64,000 bases of DNA from Erysipelotrichaceae bacterium (lineage in GTDB: Bacteria; Bacillota_I; Bacilli_A; Erysipelotrichales; Erysipelotrichaceae). Below are positions 52,388 through 61,147 of the stretch, one piece after another. Both the position numbers and the translations under genes were made by a program. How positions within the stretch are numbered: the stretch's first letter is position 1; every line of letters begins with the position of its first letter. The DNA lies in assembly GCA_017419165.1 (NCBI GenBank), contig JAFOLW010000029.1, forward strand, positions 1 through 64,000, written 5' to 3'. The notes under the pieces were generated by a model that did no database searches, was not told where the DNA came from, and saw only the letters and a program-made list of their open reading frames with translations.

Positions 52388-53410
52388 ATGAAGTTATTTT
52401 CAAATGAGATCGTCTTCCGCGGTCATCCGGACAAAGTCTGTGATCAGATCTCTTCGGCGATCCTGGATGCGTGTTTAAGGCAGGACAAAGGCAGCCGCTG
52501 CGGCATCGAGACGGTCGGTGGCAAGGGCAAGATCTTCATCACCGGTGAGGTCACCACAAAGGCGAAGATCGATGCGGCTTCCATTGCCAGAAGAGTCCTG
52601 CGGGACATCGGCTACCGCGATGATTATGAGATCATCGACAACATCGGCCGGCAGTCGGCGGATATCGCCTTAGGCACCAATGATGAGATCGCCGGGGCAG
52701 GCGACCAGGGGATGATGTTCGGCTATGCCTGCAACGATACGGACAGGCTTCTGCCGAAAGCGATGGTGATCTTACAGGAGTTTTCGAAGAAGTATGATGA
52801 GCTCGTGCACAGCCATGAGGATTTTTATCCGGACGGCAAGGCACAGATCACCGGTATCTATGACGATGATTTCGATCTGGTCGCGATCAAGGATTTCACG
52901 ATCTCCTACAACAATTCCGAGAAGAACAGGGAAGTGACCGACCGGATCCTGGAAGAGATCGCGCTGAAGATCTGCGATGCCTATGACGTGAAAGTGGAGC
53001 GTTTTCTGATCAATCCGACCGGGCGTTTCGAGATCGGCGGTTTTGAAGGAGATGCCGGGCTGACCGGCAGAAAGATCGTCGTGGATGCCTACCAGTCGTT
53101 TGCCAACGTGGGCGGCGGATGCATGAACGGCAAGGATCCGACCAAGGTCGACCTGTCCGGTGCCTATATGGCCAGGGTCTATGCCAAGGAACTGCTGAAG
53201 AAATATGATCTGAAGTGGTGCGAAGTTCAACTGTCGTATGCGATCGGTCTGAGGCGCCCGCTGGCCATCTACATCGATTCGGATAAAGGCAATCTCGTCC
53301 CGGAGGAAGAGATGTATGAACGCGGCGAACCGAAGCATATCATCGAGGAACTGGGCTTAAAAGATGTCTGTTATGAACGGCAGGCGATGTTCGGCCATTT
53401 TTACGACTGA
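52388..53410 (+). CDS. metK: S-adenosylmethionine synthetase, short form
   Basis: A 340-residue methionine adenosyltransferase, about 50-60 residues shorter than usual. The N-terminal VFRGHPDKVCDQIS, GAGDQGMMFGYA and the INPTGRFEIGGFEGDAGLTG block with DAYQSFANVGGG and KDPTKVDLSGAY are recognisable, but VFRG replaces the usual SVTEG and several loops are shorter. AGAAGGA precedes the ATG. The S-box in front supports a SAM synthetase role. Confidence 0.88.
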   Translation: MKLFSNEIVFRGHPDKVCDQISSAILDACLRQDKGSRCGIETVGGKGKIFITGEVTTKAKIDAASIARRVLRDIGYRDDYEIIDNIGRQSADIALGTNDEIAGAGDQGMMFGYACNDTDRLLPKAMVILQEFSKKYDELVHSHEDFYPDGKAQITGIYDDDFDLVAIKDFTISYNNSEKNREVTDRILEEIALKICDAYDVKVERFLINPTGRFEIGGFEGDAGLTGRKIVVDAYQSFANVGGGCMNGKDPTKVDLSGAYMARVYAKELLKKYDLKWCEVQLSYAIGLRRPLAIYIDSDKGNLVPEEEMYERGEPKHIIEELGLKDVCYERQAMFGHFYD

Positions 53411-53444
53411 TATGGGTTTAGAATAGAAGCAGAGGAATCAAAAC

Positions 53445-54188
53445 ATGATCATACTTGTCGTCTTAGCCAGTTTCATACCTGCATTGCTTCTGTATCTTTA
53501 TCTGTCCAAACGAAAGGATGATCCGCAATACAAAAAATACTGCGGAACGATGTTTCTTGCCGGCGTCTTGTCGAGTTTCGGTGTCGTCGGTCTCGATCTC
53601 ATTCTGACCATCGCACTGAAGCTTTTGAAGCTCAACGAGGTCCATCCGCTGCTGAGTGCGGCACTGAAGTGTTTCCTGGTCAATGCGTTTGCGGAAGAAT
53701 ACATGAAGTATCACTTCACGCGCAAGCGGATCAAAAAACATCAGATCCGTTATTCGTTCCTCGACCTGATTTCTTATTTCTGCATCACAGCCCTGGGTTT
53801 TGAGATCCTGGAATCGATCGTCTATGCCTTCACGACCAATCCGATGCAGATCATCGTGCGCGGTCTGACTTGTCTTCACGGCTGCTACGGTCTGACGATG
53901 GGCTACTTCATGGCGAAGAAGGAAGCGACCGGTGAGAAGAAGTACGGTCTTTACGGCTTACTGATCCCGATGCTGCTGCACGGCTTCTACAATTTCTTCC
54001 TGAGTGAAGCGATCCCGGAACCGTATGATATGTTGGTCTTGGTGTTCCTGTTTGCGGCGATCATCATCGGTGTCCGTCTGCTGATCTGGATGCGAAAGAA
54101 CAAAGACAAGGAAGAATACAACAGGATCCTGAATCCTCTTGCCGTACCCGACGATACGGATATAAGGACAGAAGAGGTCCAAAGCTGA
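53445..54188 (+). CDS. PrsW-family membrane protease-like protein
   Basis: A 247-residue protein with about seven hydrophobic helices. AFAEEYMKYH (Glu-Glu motif), LHGCYGLTMGY and LLHGFYNFF are the conserved Glu and His sites of the PrsW/CPBP-type intramembrane proteases. Known: PrsW cleaves an anti-sigma factor; the target here is unknown and no anti-sigma gene is near. A short charged tail follows the last helix. Confidence 0.8.
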   Translation: MIILVVLASFIPALLLYLYLSKRKDDPQYKKYCGTMFLAGVLSSFGVVGLDLILTIALKLLKLNEVHPLLSAALKCFLVNAFAEEYMKYHFTRKRIKKHQIRYSFLDLISYFCITALGFEILESIVYAFTTNPMQIIVRGLTCLHGCYGLTMGYFMAKKEATGEKKYGLYGLLIPMLLHGFYNFFLSEAIPEPYDMLVLVFLFAAIIIGVRLLIWMRKNKDKEEYNRILNPLAVPDDTDIRTEEVQS

Positions 54189-54268
54189 CCGACATTGCGG
54201 TCAAAGATAGAACGGATATCAGCACCTTGCCCGGCTCATATATAATGAGAGAAAGGGAGGTGCTTTTT

Positions 54269-54922
54269 ATGTATGCGGCAGTGAACGGAACGAAGATCTA
54301 CTATGAGATCATCGGCAAAGGCAGACCTTTGATCATGATGCACGGCAACGGGGAGGATCATACGATCTTCGATGTCGCAGCAGGAAAGCTCAGGGAAAAG
54401 TATAAAGTCTATCTGATCGATACCCGGGGCCACGGCAAGTCCGACAAGGTCGAAGAATATCATTACAAGGATATGGCGGACGATATGATCGCTTTCATGC
54501 GGATGTTGAACCTGAGCGATGTGATCTTCTACGGTTTTTCCGACGGCGGGATCGTCGGTCTTCTGCTGGCGATGAAAAGCGAGCGGATCAGCAGGCTCAT
54601 CGTTTCCGGTGCCAATCTGAAATTTGCCGGGCTGACCAAGCGCTGCCGTTTTCTGATCCGTTTCCTGTATTTCTTCAGCCGGGATCCCAAGCTGAAGATG
54701 ATGATCAAAGAACCCGATATCGATGTTCTGGATCTTTCACAGATCAAGGCCAAAACGACCGTTCTGGCCGGACAGCGGGATCTGGTCAGCGAAGAAGAGA
54801 CCAGAAGGATCGCCGCTTCCATACCCGGGGCAAAGCTGCGCATCCTGGAAGGGGAAGGCCACGGTTCTTATATCGTTCATAACGGGAAGATCGCCGACCT
54901 CATCCTGGAAGAGCTAAACTGA
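54269..54922 (+). CDS. Alpha/beta hydrolase
   Basis: A 217-residue hydrolase. MMHGNGEDH is the oxyanion region, Ser in FYGFSDGG the nucleophile, Asp in AGQRDLVSEEE and His in GEGHGSY the rest of the triad. Small lid region. Start at 54269 chosen for GGGAGG 9 bases upstream. A TATAAT box with GAGA behind it stands at 54241-54246. Substrate unknown. Confidence 0.88.
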   Translation: MYAAVNGTKIYYEIIGKGRPLIMMHGNGEDHTIFDVAAGKLREKYKVYLIDTRGHGKSDKVEEYHYKDMADDMIAFMRMLNLSDVIFYGFSDGGIVGLLLAMKSERISRLIVSGANLKFAGLTKRCRFLIRFLYFFSRDPKLKMMIKEPDIDVLDLSQIKAKTTVLAGQRDLVSEEETRRIAASIPGAKLRILEGEGHGSYIVHNGKIADLILEELN

Positions 54923-54940
54923 TCTTGTTTCGGAAAAATA

Positions 54941-54955
54941 GTGATACAATATCAC
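54941..54955 (+). promoter_or_regulatory. Palindrome over the -10 region of the HAD gene
   Basis: GTGATA and TATCAC form a perfect inverted repeat around CAA, overlapping a TACAAT -10 box, 5 bases before the start at 54960. It fits an operator. Confidence 0.4.
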
Positions 54956-54959
54956 AGGT

Positions 54960-55784
54960 ATGAAAAGACAGATCAAAGCAGCAAGCTGTGATATCGATGC
55001 GACACTGGTCGGTGATTACACGAAAAGTTTATCCGATGAGAACCGTAGGGCGATCGAGGATCTGATGGACGCCGGCGTCAAAGTCGGCCTGGCTTCCGGC
55101 AGAGCGTATGAGGACCTGAAGACCTATCCGGAAAACTGGGGGATGAAGCGCCCGTTCGATTTCTATATCGGCCTGAATGGCGCATCCTTATATGACGATA
55201 CGATGAAGGAGAACAGGATCTTCTTTCAGATCGAAAGGGAACACATCAAGCTCATCGTCGAAGAGATCGATAAGCTCGGTCTTGACTGTCATATCTATGT
55301 GGACGGCATCACTTTGTTTTCCAAAGCGAGCGACCGTTTCCTGAAGATCAAAGAGACCAAGCACCGCAGTTTCGCCGTTGCCAAGGATCTGTCCGAGATG
55401 TATGCGAAAAAGACATCCAAGATCCTGATCAACTGCGGGGACGAGCGGATGCCCGAGATCCGCGAACATTTCAAGCCGATCCTGGAAGCGACCGGGAACA
55501 ACGTCAAGCTGGTCCGGACCTCTCCGGGCTGCATGGAATTCGTTCCGGCCAAAGCCAACAAGTTCTTTGCGTTACAGAAGTATTGCGAAGCCCATGACAT
55601 CGACATCAAGGATGTTGCGGCATTCGGCGATACGACCAACGACAACGAGATGATCGAAGGTGCGGGCTTAGGCGTATGCATGTGCAACGGTTCGGACGAC
55701 ACCAAGGCGCTTGCCGATGTGATCTCCGAGTATCCGGCAGCGGAAGACGGCTTCGCCAGATTCGTTTACCGGCATATCTTATAA
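54960..55784 (+). CDS. HAD-superfamily hydrolase, Cof type
   Basis: A 274-residue Cof/YidA-type phosphatase. Motif I is CDIDATL (Asp, Asp, with Ala in place of the usual Gly), motif II LASGR, and motif IV AFGDTTNDNEMIEGAGLGVC. The C2 cap domain lies between. Sugar phosphates are the usual substrates. The start has only AGG nearby and a -10 box 9 bases away. Confidence 0.9.
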   Translation: MKRQIKAASCDIDATLVGDYTKSLSDENRRAIEDLMDAGVKVGLASGRAYEDLKTYPENWGMKRPFDFYIGLNGASLYDDTMKENRIFFQIEREHIKLIVEEIDKLGLDCHIYVDGITLFSKASDRFLKIKETKHRSFAVAKDLSEMYAKKTSKILINCGDERMPEIREHFKPILEATGNNVKLVRTSPGCMEFVPAKANKFFALQKYCEAHDIDIKDVAAFGDTTNDNEMIEGAGLGVCMCNGSDDTKALADVISEYPAAEDGFARFVYRHIL

Positions 55785-55811
55785 ACATTCCTGAGGGAGT
55801 GTTTTTCTTTT
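55785..55811 (+). terminator. Terminator after the HAD gene
   Basis: AACATTCC pairs with GGAGTGTT (one G-U) around TGAG and TTTTTC follows. Confidence 0.7.
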
Positions 55812-55825
55812 GTATAATCAAGATG

Positions 55826-56572
55826 ATGAACGGTTTATATGTCAAAAGCGTGAGGATCGATGAGAAGCTCGATGAAGACTCCTATCTTTCCAAGATCCCG
55901 GCAGTCCGGCAGCTGGAGGAAGAGCCGCTGGACTTTGAAAGACAAGTCAGTTTTTTCGTCGGGGAAAACGGATCGGGCAAGTCCACCTTGATGGAGGCGG
56001 TCGCCATCGCCATGGGTTTCAATCCGGAAGGCGGGACGAAGAACTTTTCTTTTTCGACCGACGACACCCATTCCGACCTGCACGAACATATCACGGTCTC
56101 AAGGAGCGCTTATCCGAAGGACGGCTTTTTTCTGCGGGCGGAAAGCTTTTATAATTTTGCGACCAACGTCAACAAGCTCGATGCCGGCGGAAGCGTCCCT
56201 TTGATCGATCTTTACGGCGGCATATCTTTACATGAACAGTCGCACGGCGAAAGTTTTCTGGCTCTGGTCAAGAACCGTTTTTCCGGACACGGGCTGTATC
56301 TGCTCGACGAACCGGAAGCGGCGCTGTCACCGGCCCGGCTCATGCAGCTGCTGGTCCTCATCCACGATCTGACCAAAGAAGATTCGCAGTTCATCATCTG
56401 CACACACTCTCCGATCCTGATGTCCTACCCGGGTGCCGATCTTTTCGAATTCAGCGGGAAGGGGATAAAAAGGACCGAGTATAAGGATACCGAACATTAC
56501 CGGATCACCAAGGCGTTCATCGATAAGGCCGAGGTGATGTATTCTCATCTGTTCGATCGGGAAGAAGAATGA
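55826..56572 (+). CDS. AAA-family ATPase (ABC-like, SMC-type P-loop)
   Basis: A 248-residue single-domain ATPase: Walker A FVGENGSGKST (about residues 39-49), signature-like ESFLALVKNRF, Walker B LYLLDEPEAALSP and H-loop ICTHSPIL. It resembles stand-alone predicted ATPases, not transporters. Tandem ATG codons at 55823 and 55826 follow a TATAAT at 55813-55818 by 4 to 7 bases with no ribosome site, suggesting a leaderless mRNA. Longer upstream starts lie in the HAD gene. Role unknown. Confidence 0.85.
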   Translation: MNGLYVKSVRIDEKLDEDSYLSKIPAVRQLEEEPLDFERQVSFFVGENGSGKSTLMEAVAIAMGFNPEGGTKNFSFSTDDTHSDLHEHITVSRSAYPKDGFFLRAESFYNFATNVNKLDAGGSVPLIDLYGGISLHEQSHGESFLALVKNRFSGHGLYLLDEPEAALSPARLMQLLVLIHDLTKEDSQFIICTHSPILMSYPGADLFEFSGKGIKRTEYKDTEHYRITKAFIDKAEVMYSHLFDREEE

Positions 56573-56635
56573 AAGACCGCAGGATAAGACATTTATCGGC
56601 GATCCGGCAGATCGCAATTTGGGAGGTAAGACATT

Positions 56636-57091
56636 ATGGGGTTTTTAGATCTTTTCAAAAAGAAGGAAGCGGCGAAAGCGGTGTCTTTACAGGAGATCGA
56701 TTCGGGCCTGAAATACAAGGATATTCCGGTCATCATCACATTTGAGCCGGAACTGAGTAAAGAACATATCGAAGAAGATTTTGCGGTACTAAGAAATGAA
56801 GGTATCGATCAGATCGTTCTGAAGAGATTTGTGCCATGGCTGAAGACGGACCGATACAAAGACAGAGATGATCTGAAGATATTTGAAAGCATTTCTGTTT
56901 ACGCAGCGGAATACCATTACGGAAGGATCGTCGCAAAATATTCGCCGACAGGTGAAGATGCTTATTTCGGTCAGTTTGAATTCGATTTTGAGAGTTCCGG
57001 CGAATATACCGCAGACATGATGGAAAGCTGTGCCATGCAGGTATATGTCAAAGACGGAGAGATCGTCAAAGTGTCCGGGTATGACATCTGA
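56636..57091 (+). CDS. Hypothetical protein
   Basis: A 151-residue soluble acidic protein, not recognised. It starts MGFLDLFKKKEAAKAVSL, a short amphipathic basic stretch, and is beta-rich after that. GGGAGG precedes the ATG. No membrane segment. It follows the ATPase gene by 63 bases and ends at a shared terminator. Confidence 0.65.
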   Translation: MGFLDLFKKKEAAKAVSLQEIDSGLKYKDIPVIITFEPELSKEHIEEDFAVLRNEGIDQIVLKRFVPWLKTDRYKDRDDLKIFESISVYAAEYHYGRIVAKYSPTGEDAYFGQFEFDFESSGEYTADMMESCAMQVYVKDGEIVKVSGYDI

Positions 57092-57098
57092 TAAAAAA

Positions 57099-57117
57099 GC
57101 GGGCTGTTAAGCCCGCT
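57099..57117 (+). terminator. Bidirectional terminator between converging genes
   Basis: GCGGGCT pairs with AGCCCGC (57099-57116). On the minus strand six T follow, serving the WYL regulator gene; on the plus strand the T-tract is poor. Confidence 0.75.
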
Positions 57118-57132
57118 CGATTCCGTGTGAGA

Positions 57133-58098
57133 TCATTCGTAACGTTTGGCGGTATCCTGCAGTTTCTTAAGGAACTCTTTTTTCAGTTCCTCCGGTTCGT
57201 GGATCGTGATGTGATCCATGTACTGCTGGGCAAGGTAGACCGCTCCGGTCTTGGAGGTCCGGATCCGGATGAAGAAATGATCTTCATCTGATGGGATGAT
57301 CGAGATCTCCGGTCCGAAGATGTCGATCATCTGATCGATCGCCGCATTGTCGCACTTGAAGGTGACATAATTCATCTCACCGTTGTACATGAACAGCTTG
57401 TTGCGGGCATATTCGTAGGCGTCGACGTTTTTCGGCAGGGGACGGGCCGTTTCGTTTGTCACTTGTGCATCTTTCATGCCATCGAGACGGTAGTGCGTGA
57501 AACCGTCGTGGTGGACCGAGGTGGCGATCATGTAGGCTCTTGAATCGGCATAGACGATGTAGCGCGGTTCGAAGAAGTAAGGCTCGTCTCTTCGCGGGAC
57601 GAGTTTTTTGTTCCGGTCATAGTGCAGATAAGTGAACTTCAGCACTTTGCGGTCGCGTATGGCTTCCGACACGGCTTCGATGGTATATAGCAGCTGCTTG
57701 TTGGCCGTCTTCAGCGGATTGGCCATATAGACTTTGTCGGTGAATTCCCTGGCCTGGTATTTGGATTGCGTCGACAGGAGTTTTCTGATCAGTTCCTGGG
57801 ACTGGCGGCCGGAGATGAAATGGGAAGCATGGATGGCGTTGCATAAAAGAAGGACTTCGCCTTTGTTGAACTTCCTTCCCTGCAGATAGTAGCCTTTGCG
57901 GTTGTCTTCGTATCTTGAGATCTCATAACCGCCGGAAGATAAAAGTTCGATATTGGAATAGATGGTCCTGCGCTCAAGTTTGAGATCGTATTCGTTTTGC
58001 AGATGGTCGGAGATCTGATTCACGGACAGAGGATGTTCCTCGTCGGAATAGGTCTCCAGGATGTCAAGTATCGCCAGAACGCTTTGTTTTTTCTCCAT
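57133..58098 (-). CDS. WYL-domain transcription regulator
   Basis: A 321-residue regulator: N-terminal helix-turn-helix (about 1-60; ILETYSDEEHPLSVNQISDH, RRTIYSNIELL) and a WYL domain (about 135-220; FTYLHYDRNKKLVPR, EPRYIVYADSRAYMIA). WYL domains sense a ligand, often single-stranded nucleic acid or a small molecule. GAGGTGA lies before the ATG. No obvious target; the HIRAN gene is divergent from it. Confidence 0.88.
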   Translation of the reverse strand: MEKKQSVLAILDILETYSDEEHPLSVNQISDHLQNEYDLKLERRTIYSNIELLSSGGYEISRYEDNRKGYYLQGRKFNKGEVLLLCNAIHASHFISGRQSQELIRKLLSTQSKYQAREFTDKVYMANPLKTANKQLLYTIEAVSEAIRDRKVLKFTYLHYDRNKKLVPRRDEPYFFEPRYIVYADSRAYMIATSVHHDGFTHYRLDGMKDAQVTNETARPLPKNVDAYEYARNKLFMYNGEMNYVTFKCDNAAIDQMIDIFGPEISIIPSDEDHFFIRIRTSKTGAVYLAQQYMDHITIHEPEELKKEFLKKLQDTAKRYE

Positions 58099-58216
58099 AG
58101 TCTCACCTCAGTTCCATGTTAACACGTGGCAGGTTTTTATGCCAGAAGGACCGACCCGTCCGGAGGCGTCTTTTTTGCGCAGAAAAAAAGTTAGGATACA
58201 GACAGTGAGGTGAATC

Positions 58217-58513
58217 ATGGAAAGAAGAGTCTATATCACGGTCGATCATCTCGATGATCTGTTCGGGCCGGTCTATCTGAGGGTCGGGGATGAATTGAAG
58301 ATAAAGAAGGAACACGACAACTGTTATGACGATGAGGCGATCGCCGTATTCAAAAAAGAAAACAAGTGTGCCTATGTAGCCAATTCCGTACGTACGGTCG
58401 CAAGAGGGACCTTTTCCGCCGGGCGGATCTATGATCTGATCGGCGAGGAAGGAGAATGTGTCGTGCGTTTCATCCTGGAGGATAAGGCGATCGCGGAAGT
58501 GCTGAAAGGATGA
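58217..58513 (+). CDS. HIRAN-like small protein
   Basis: A 98-residue protein with YITVDHLDD, VGDELKIKKEHDNCYDDEAIAVF and CAYVANSV: the HIRAN pattern (Glu, Asn, Asp and Ala-Ile-Ala-Val). Known: HIRAN domains bind DNA ends or are found with replication and repair enzymes; stand-alone versions are common in Bacillota. GTGAGGTGA precedes the ATG. It converges with the AraC regulator gene 3 bases away. Confidence 0.75.
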   Translation: MERRVYITVDHLDDLFGPVYLRVGDELKIKKEHDNCYDDEAIAVFKKENKCAYVANSVRTVARGTFSAGRIYDLIGEEGECVVRFILEDKAIAEVLKG

Positions 58514-58516
58514 GGA

Positions 58517-59515
58517 TCAGGAGGCGATCCTGACGTTGTGCTTCCGGTAGTCGCCGGGCAGGATGCCGTAGCGTTCTTTGAATTTCTTGTAGAAGAAGGA
58601 CATGTTCTGGTAGCCGACATAATTGATGATCTCGTTGACGGAAAGATCGGAGTTATCCAGAAGCCGTTTGGCTGCGGATAACTTTTCTTTTGATACGAGT
58701 TCGTTGAAGGAAGAACCGGTGTGTTTCTTCAAAAGATTGGAAAGGTAGTTCGGATTGAGACCGAAGGCATCGGCGGCATCGGAAAGGGTACAGGTCTTGT
58801 AATTCTCTTCGATATACCGCAGCAAAGGTATGATATAACTGTTCCGGCTGCGGATGCGGGATGCGGTCATGTGATCGTTCATAATGTTGACCAGTTCCGA
58901 TATGATCAAAGAGAAGATGTTGTTCTGGATGTCAAGAGTCGCCAGAGACGGGTCGTACCATTCGCAGAGGAATTCTTCGATGAAGACTTTCAGACGGCGG
59001 TCATCCTGGGAGGGAAAGAGGAAAAAGGGTTCCCTTGAACTTTGCGTATTGAATGCGTTGATGAAGAAGTTGGAGACGATCGAAGAGGAGGACAGGCGGT
59101 TGAAGAAATTGTTGGTCAGATGTTTCTGTCCCAAGGCGATCATGACCAGGATGTCATCTTCCGTCAAAGGCAGGATCGTGTGGACCGTTCCCGGTGCCAT
59201 CAGGATCAGCTGTCCTTCTTCCATCCGGTATTCCTTTCCTTCGATGACCTGGACACAGGAGCCCGAATACATGTAGGTGATCTCGATCCAGTCGTGGATG
59301 TGAAAGGGATAATCGCGGAAGCGGGAATGTTTTCTCACTAAGAAGGGTATGGCATTGTATTGCGAGGAGATGTTCGCATAGGAAAACTCCATAACATCGA
59401 TTCCGTTGATTCTTGTGAAAGAAAAGGCGGAAGTGTCGGGTCTGATGCCGCTTCGGTATTTTTCTTCCGATGCGGTGATCTGACTGAGTTTCTGTTTCAG
59501 TTCTTCGGGTGTCAT
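58517..59515 (-). CDS. AraC-family transcription regulator
   Basis: A 332-residue regulator with an N-terminal cupin sensing domain (HIHDWIEITYMYSGSCVQ, MEEGQLILMAPG) and a C-terminal AraC double helix-turn-helix (LSDAADAFGLNPNYLSNLLK, then NYVGYQNMSFFYKKFKERYG). Start at 59515 chosen because AAGGAAGAAG lies just upstream; a further start at 59539 is possible. Divergent from the EIIBC-GH1 pair, which it probably activates on a sugar signal. Confidence 0.9.
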   Translation of the reverse strand: MTPEELKQKLSQITASEEKYRSGIRPDTSAFSFTRINGIDVMEFSYANISSQYNAIPFLVRKHSRFRDYPFHIHDWIEITYMYSGSCVQVIEGKEYRMEEGQLILMAPGTVHTILPLTEDDILVMIALGQKHLTNNFFNRLSSSSIVSNFFINAFNTQSSREPFFLFPSQDDRRLKVFIEEFLCEWYDPSLATLDIQNNIFSLIISELVNIMNDHMTASRIRSRNSYIIPLLRYIEENYKTCTLSDAADAFGLNPNYLSNLLKKHTGSSFNELVSKEKLSAAKRLLDNSDLSVNEIINYVGYQNMSFFYKKFKERYGILPGDYRKHNVRIAS

Positions 59516-59596
59516 TGTTTCTTCTTCCTTTTTCTTCAAGATAGCAGAAAATCTGTGATTCGGTCAATAAAGTCAGAGGTTAACGACATAGGAAGA

Positions 59597-59618
59597 CATT
59601 GTAAAAGCGCATACAATG
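59597..59618 (+). promoter_or_regulatory. Inverted repeat between the AraC gene and EIIBC
   Basis: CATTGTA (59597-59603) and TACAATG (59612-59618) are exact reverse complements. The right arm contains a TACAAT -10 box. It is a good candidate operator in the 178-base divergent region. Confidence 0.45.
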
Positions 59619-59693
59619 AAGCTGTAAACACCGATATCGAATGATTCGGCAAGAATAAGAAAGACTGGGAATCAGTCAAGAAAGGAAATCATT

Positions 59694-61079
59694 ATGGCTA
59701 AGAAAGTGGATGTTGAAAAAATACTGGAACTGGTCGGCGGCAAAGAGAACGTTTCCAGCGTGACCCATTGTGCAACGAGGCTCCGTATCCGTATCAAGGA
59801 TGACGAGAAGATCGATGCCGATGCGATCAAGGCGGTCTCCGGTGTCATGGGCACCCAGAAGAATGTGGGTGAATTACAGGTCATCATCGGCCCGGCGGTC
59901 GACGATGTCTATCAGGATTTCGTGAAACTGGGAGGCTTCAAGGAAGAGAAAGCCATCGATGAAAATCTCGATGCAGGAAAAGGCAAAGGTTTCAAAGCGG
60001 TCGTCAACACGTTCTTTGAAGCCATGACCGGCTGTATCTCGCCGATCGTCTATGCCTTCGTCGTCATGGGTATGTTCAAGTCCATCACGGCGATCTTCGG
60101 TCCGTCCTTACTTGGCTGGATGGCTCCGGAATCCGATATCTATGTATTGATGGACGGCATCGGAACGGCGATCACGTACTTCTTACCGTTCTTACTGGCG
60201 TATTCTTCTTCGCAGAAGCTCGGTGCCAACACGGTCATCTCTCTGGTCCTGGCAGCGATCCTGATGTCTCCGGCGATCTCCGGCGTAGTCACGGCAGGCA
60301 ATCCGTTCAAGGTCTTCGGTCTGATCCCGATGACGCTGATCGATTACAGCTCTTCGTTCTTGCCGATCATCCTGATCGTCGCCGTTCAGGTCTATGTTGA
60401 AAAGCTTCTGAACAAAGTCATTCCCAATGTATTGAAGACGGTATTCGTTCCGACATTGACCGTCGTCATCATGGCGACCTTAGGCCTCTGCGTCTTAGGT
60501 CCGATCGGACAGTGGGCAGGCAACGGTCTGGCAAGTCTCGTCCTGGCACTCAGCGAACATGCCGGTTGGCTGGAAGGGGCCCTGGTCTGTGCGCTCTATG
60601 TCTTCATGGTCGCCTTCGGTCTGGGCGGTCCGGTCTTCCTGGCGACGTTCGCGGTCTACATGCAGACCGGTGTCGATTATCTCTACTTCCCGTATATGGC
60701 GATCTATGGCATGGCGCTGGTCGGCATCGACCTCGCTTATATCCTGAAGACGAAGAAGGCGGAAGAAAAAGAAACAGGTCTGGTCGCTCTGACTTCCCAG
60801 CTCTTGGGTTCCGTTTCCGAACCGACGATCTACGGTGTCTTATTCAGAAACAAGACCTGTCTGATCGTTGAAGTCATCGCTTGTGCGATCGCCGGCTTCT
60901 ATTGCGGTCTGACACACGCAGGCGTGGTCGGTCTGACATTCGGTCTTCCGGTCGTCGGATCCTTCATCTGCTTCTCCGGTCTGACGACAGCCAATATGGT
61001 CAATGGCTGCATCTCCGTTGTCTTAGGTTTCGCTCTTGCCTTTATCGGCGCGATGGTCTTATATAAAGAAGAAGCATAA
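59694..61079 (+). CDS. PTS beta-glucoside-family EIIBC (cluster 3)
   Basis: A 461-residue EIIBC: EIIB domain with Cys26 in THCATRLRIR and a polytopic EIIC domain with the SVSEPTIYGVLF segment. No EIIA domain. GAAAGGA precedes the ATG. Linker IDENLDAG is shared in position with the other two EIIBC proteins, which shows the three are paralogues. Its regulation by AraC rather than LicT sets it apart. Confidence 0.93.
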   Translation: MAKKVDVEKILELVGGKENVSSVTHCATRLRIRIKDDEKIDADAIKAVSGVMGTQKNVGELQVIIGPAVDDVYQDFVKLGGFKEEKAIDENLDAGKGKGFKAVVNTFFEAMTGCISPIVYAFVVMGMFKSITAIFGPSLLGWMAPESDIYVLMDGIGTAITYFLPFLLAYSSSQKLGANTVISLVLAAILMSPAISGVVTAGNPFKVFGLIPMTLIDYSSSFLPIILIVAVQVYVEKLLNKVIPNVLKTVFVPTLTVVIMATLGLCVLGPIGQWAGNGLASLVLALSEHAGWLEGALVCALYVFMVAFGLGGPVFLATFAVYMQTGVDYLYFPYMAIYGMALVGIDLAYILKTKKAEEKETGLVALTSQLLGSVSEPTIYGVLFRNKTCLIVEVIACAIAGFYCGLTHAGVVGLTFGLPVVGSFICFSGLTTANMVNGCISVVLGFALAFIGAMVLYKEEA

Positions 61080-61147
61080 TCAAAAAAACAGAATTAAAAT
61101 ATGACTGACCGGGAAGACCCGGTCAGTGATGAAAGAGAGGAGACATC

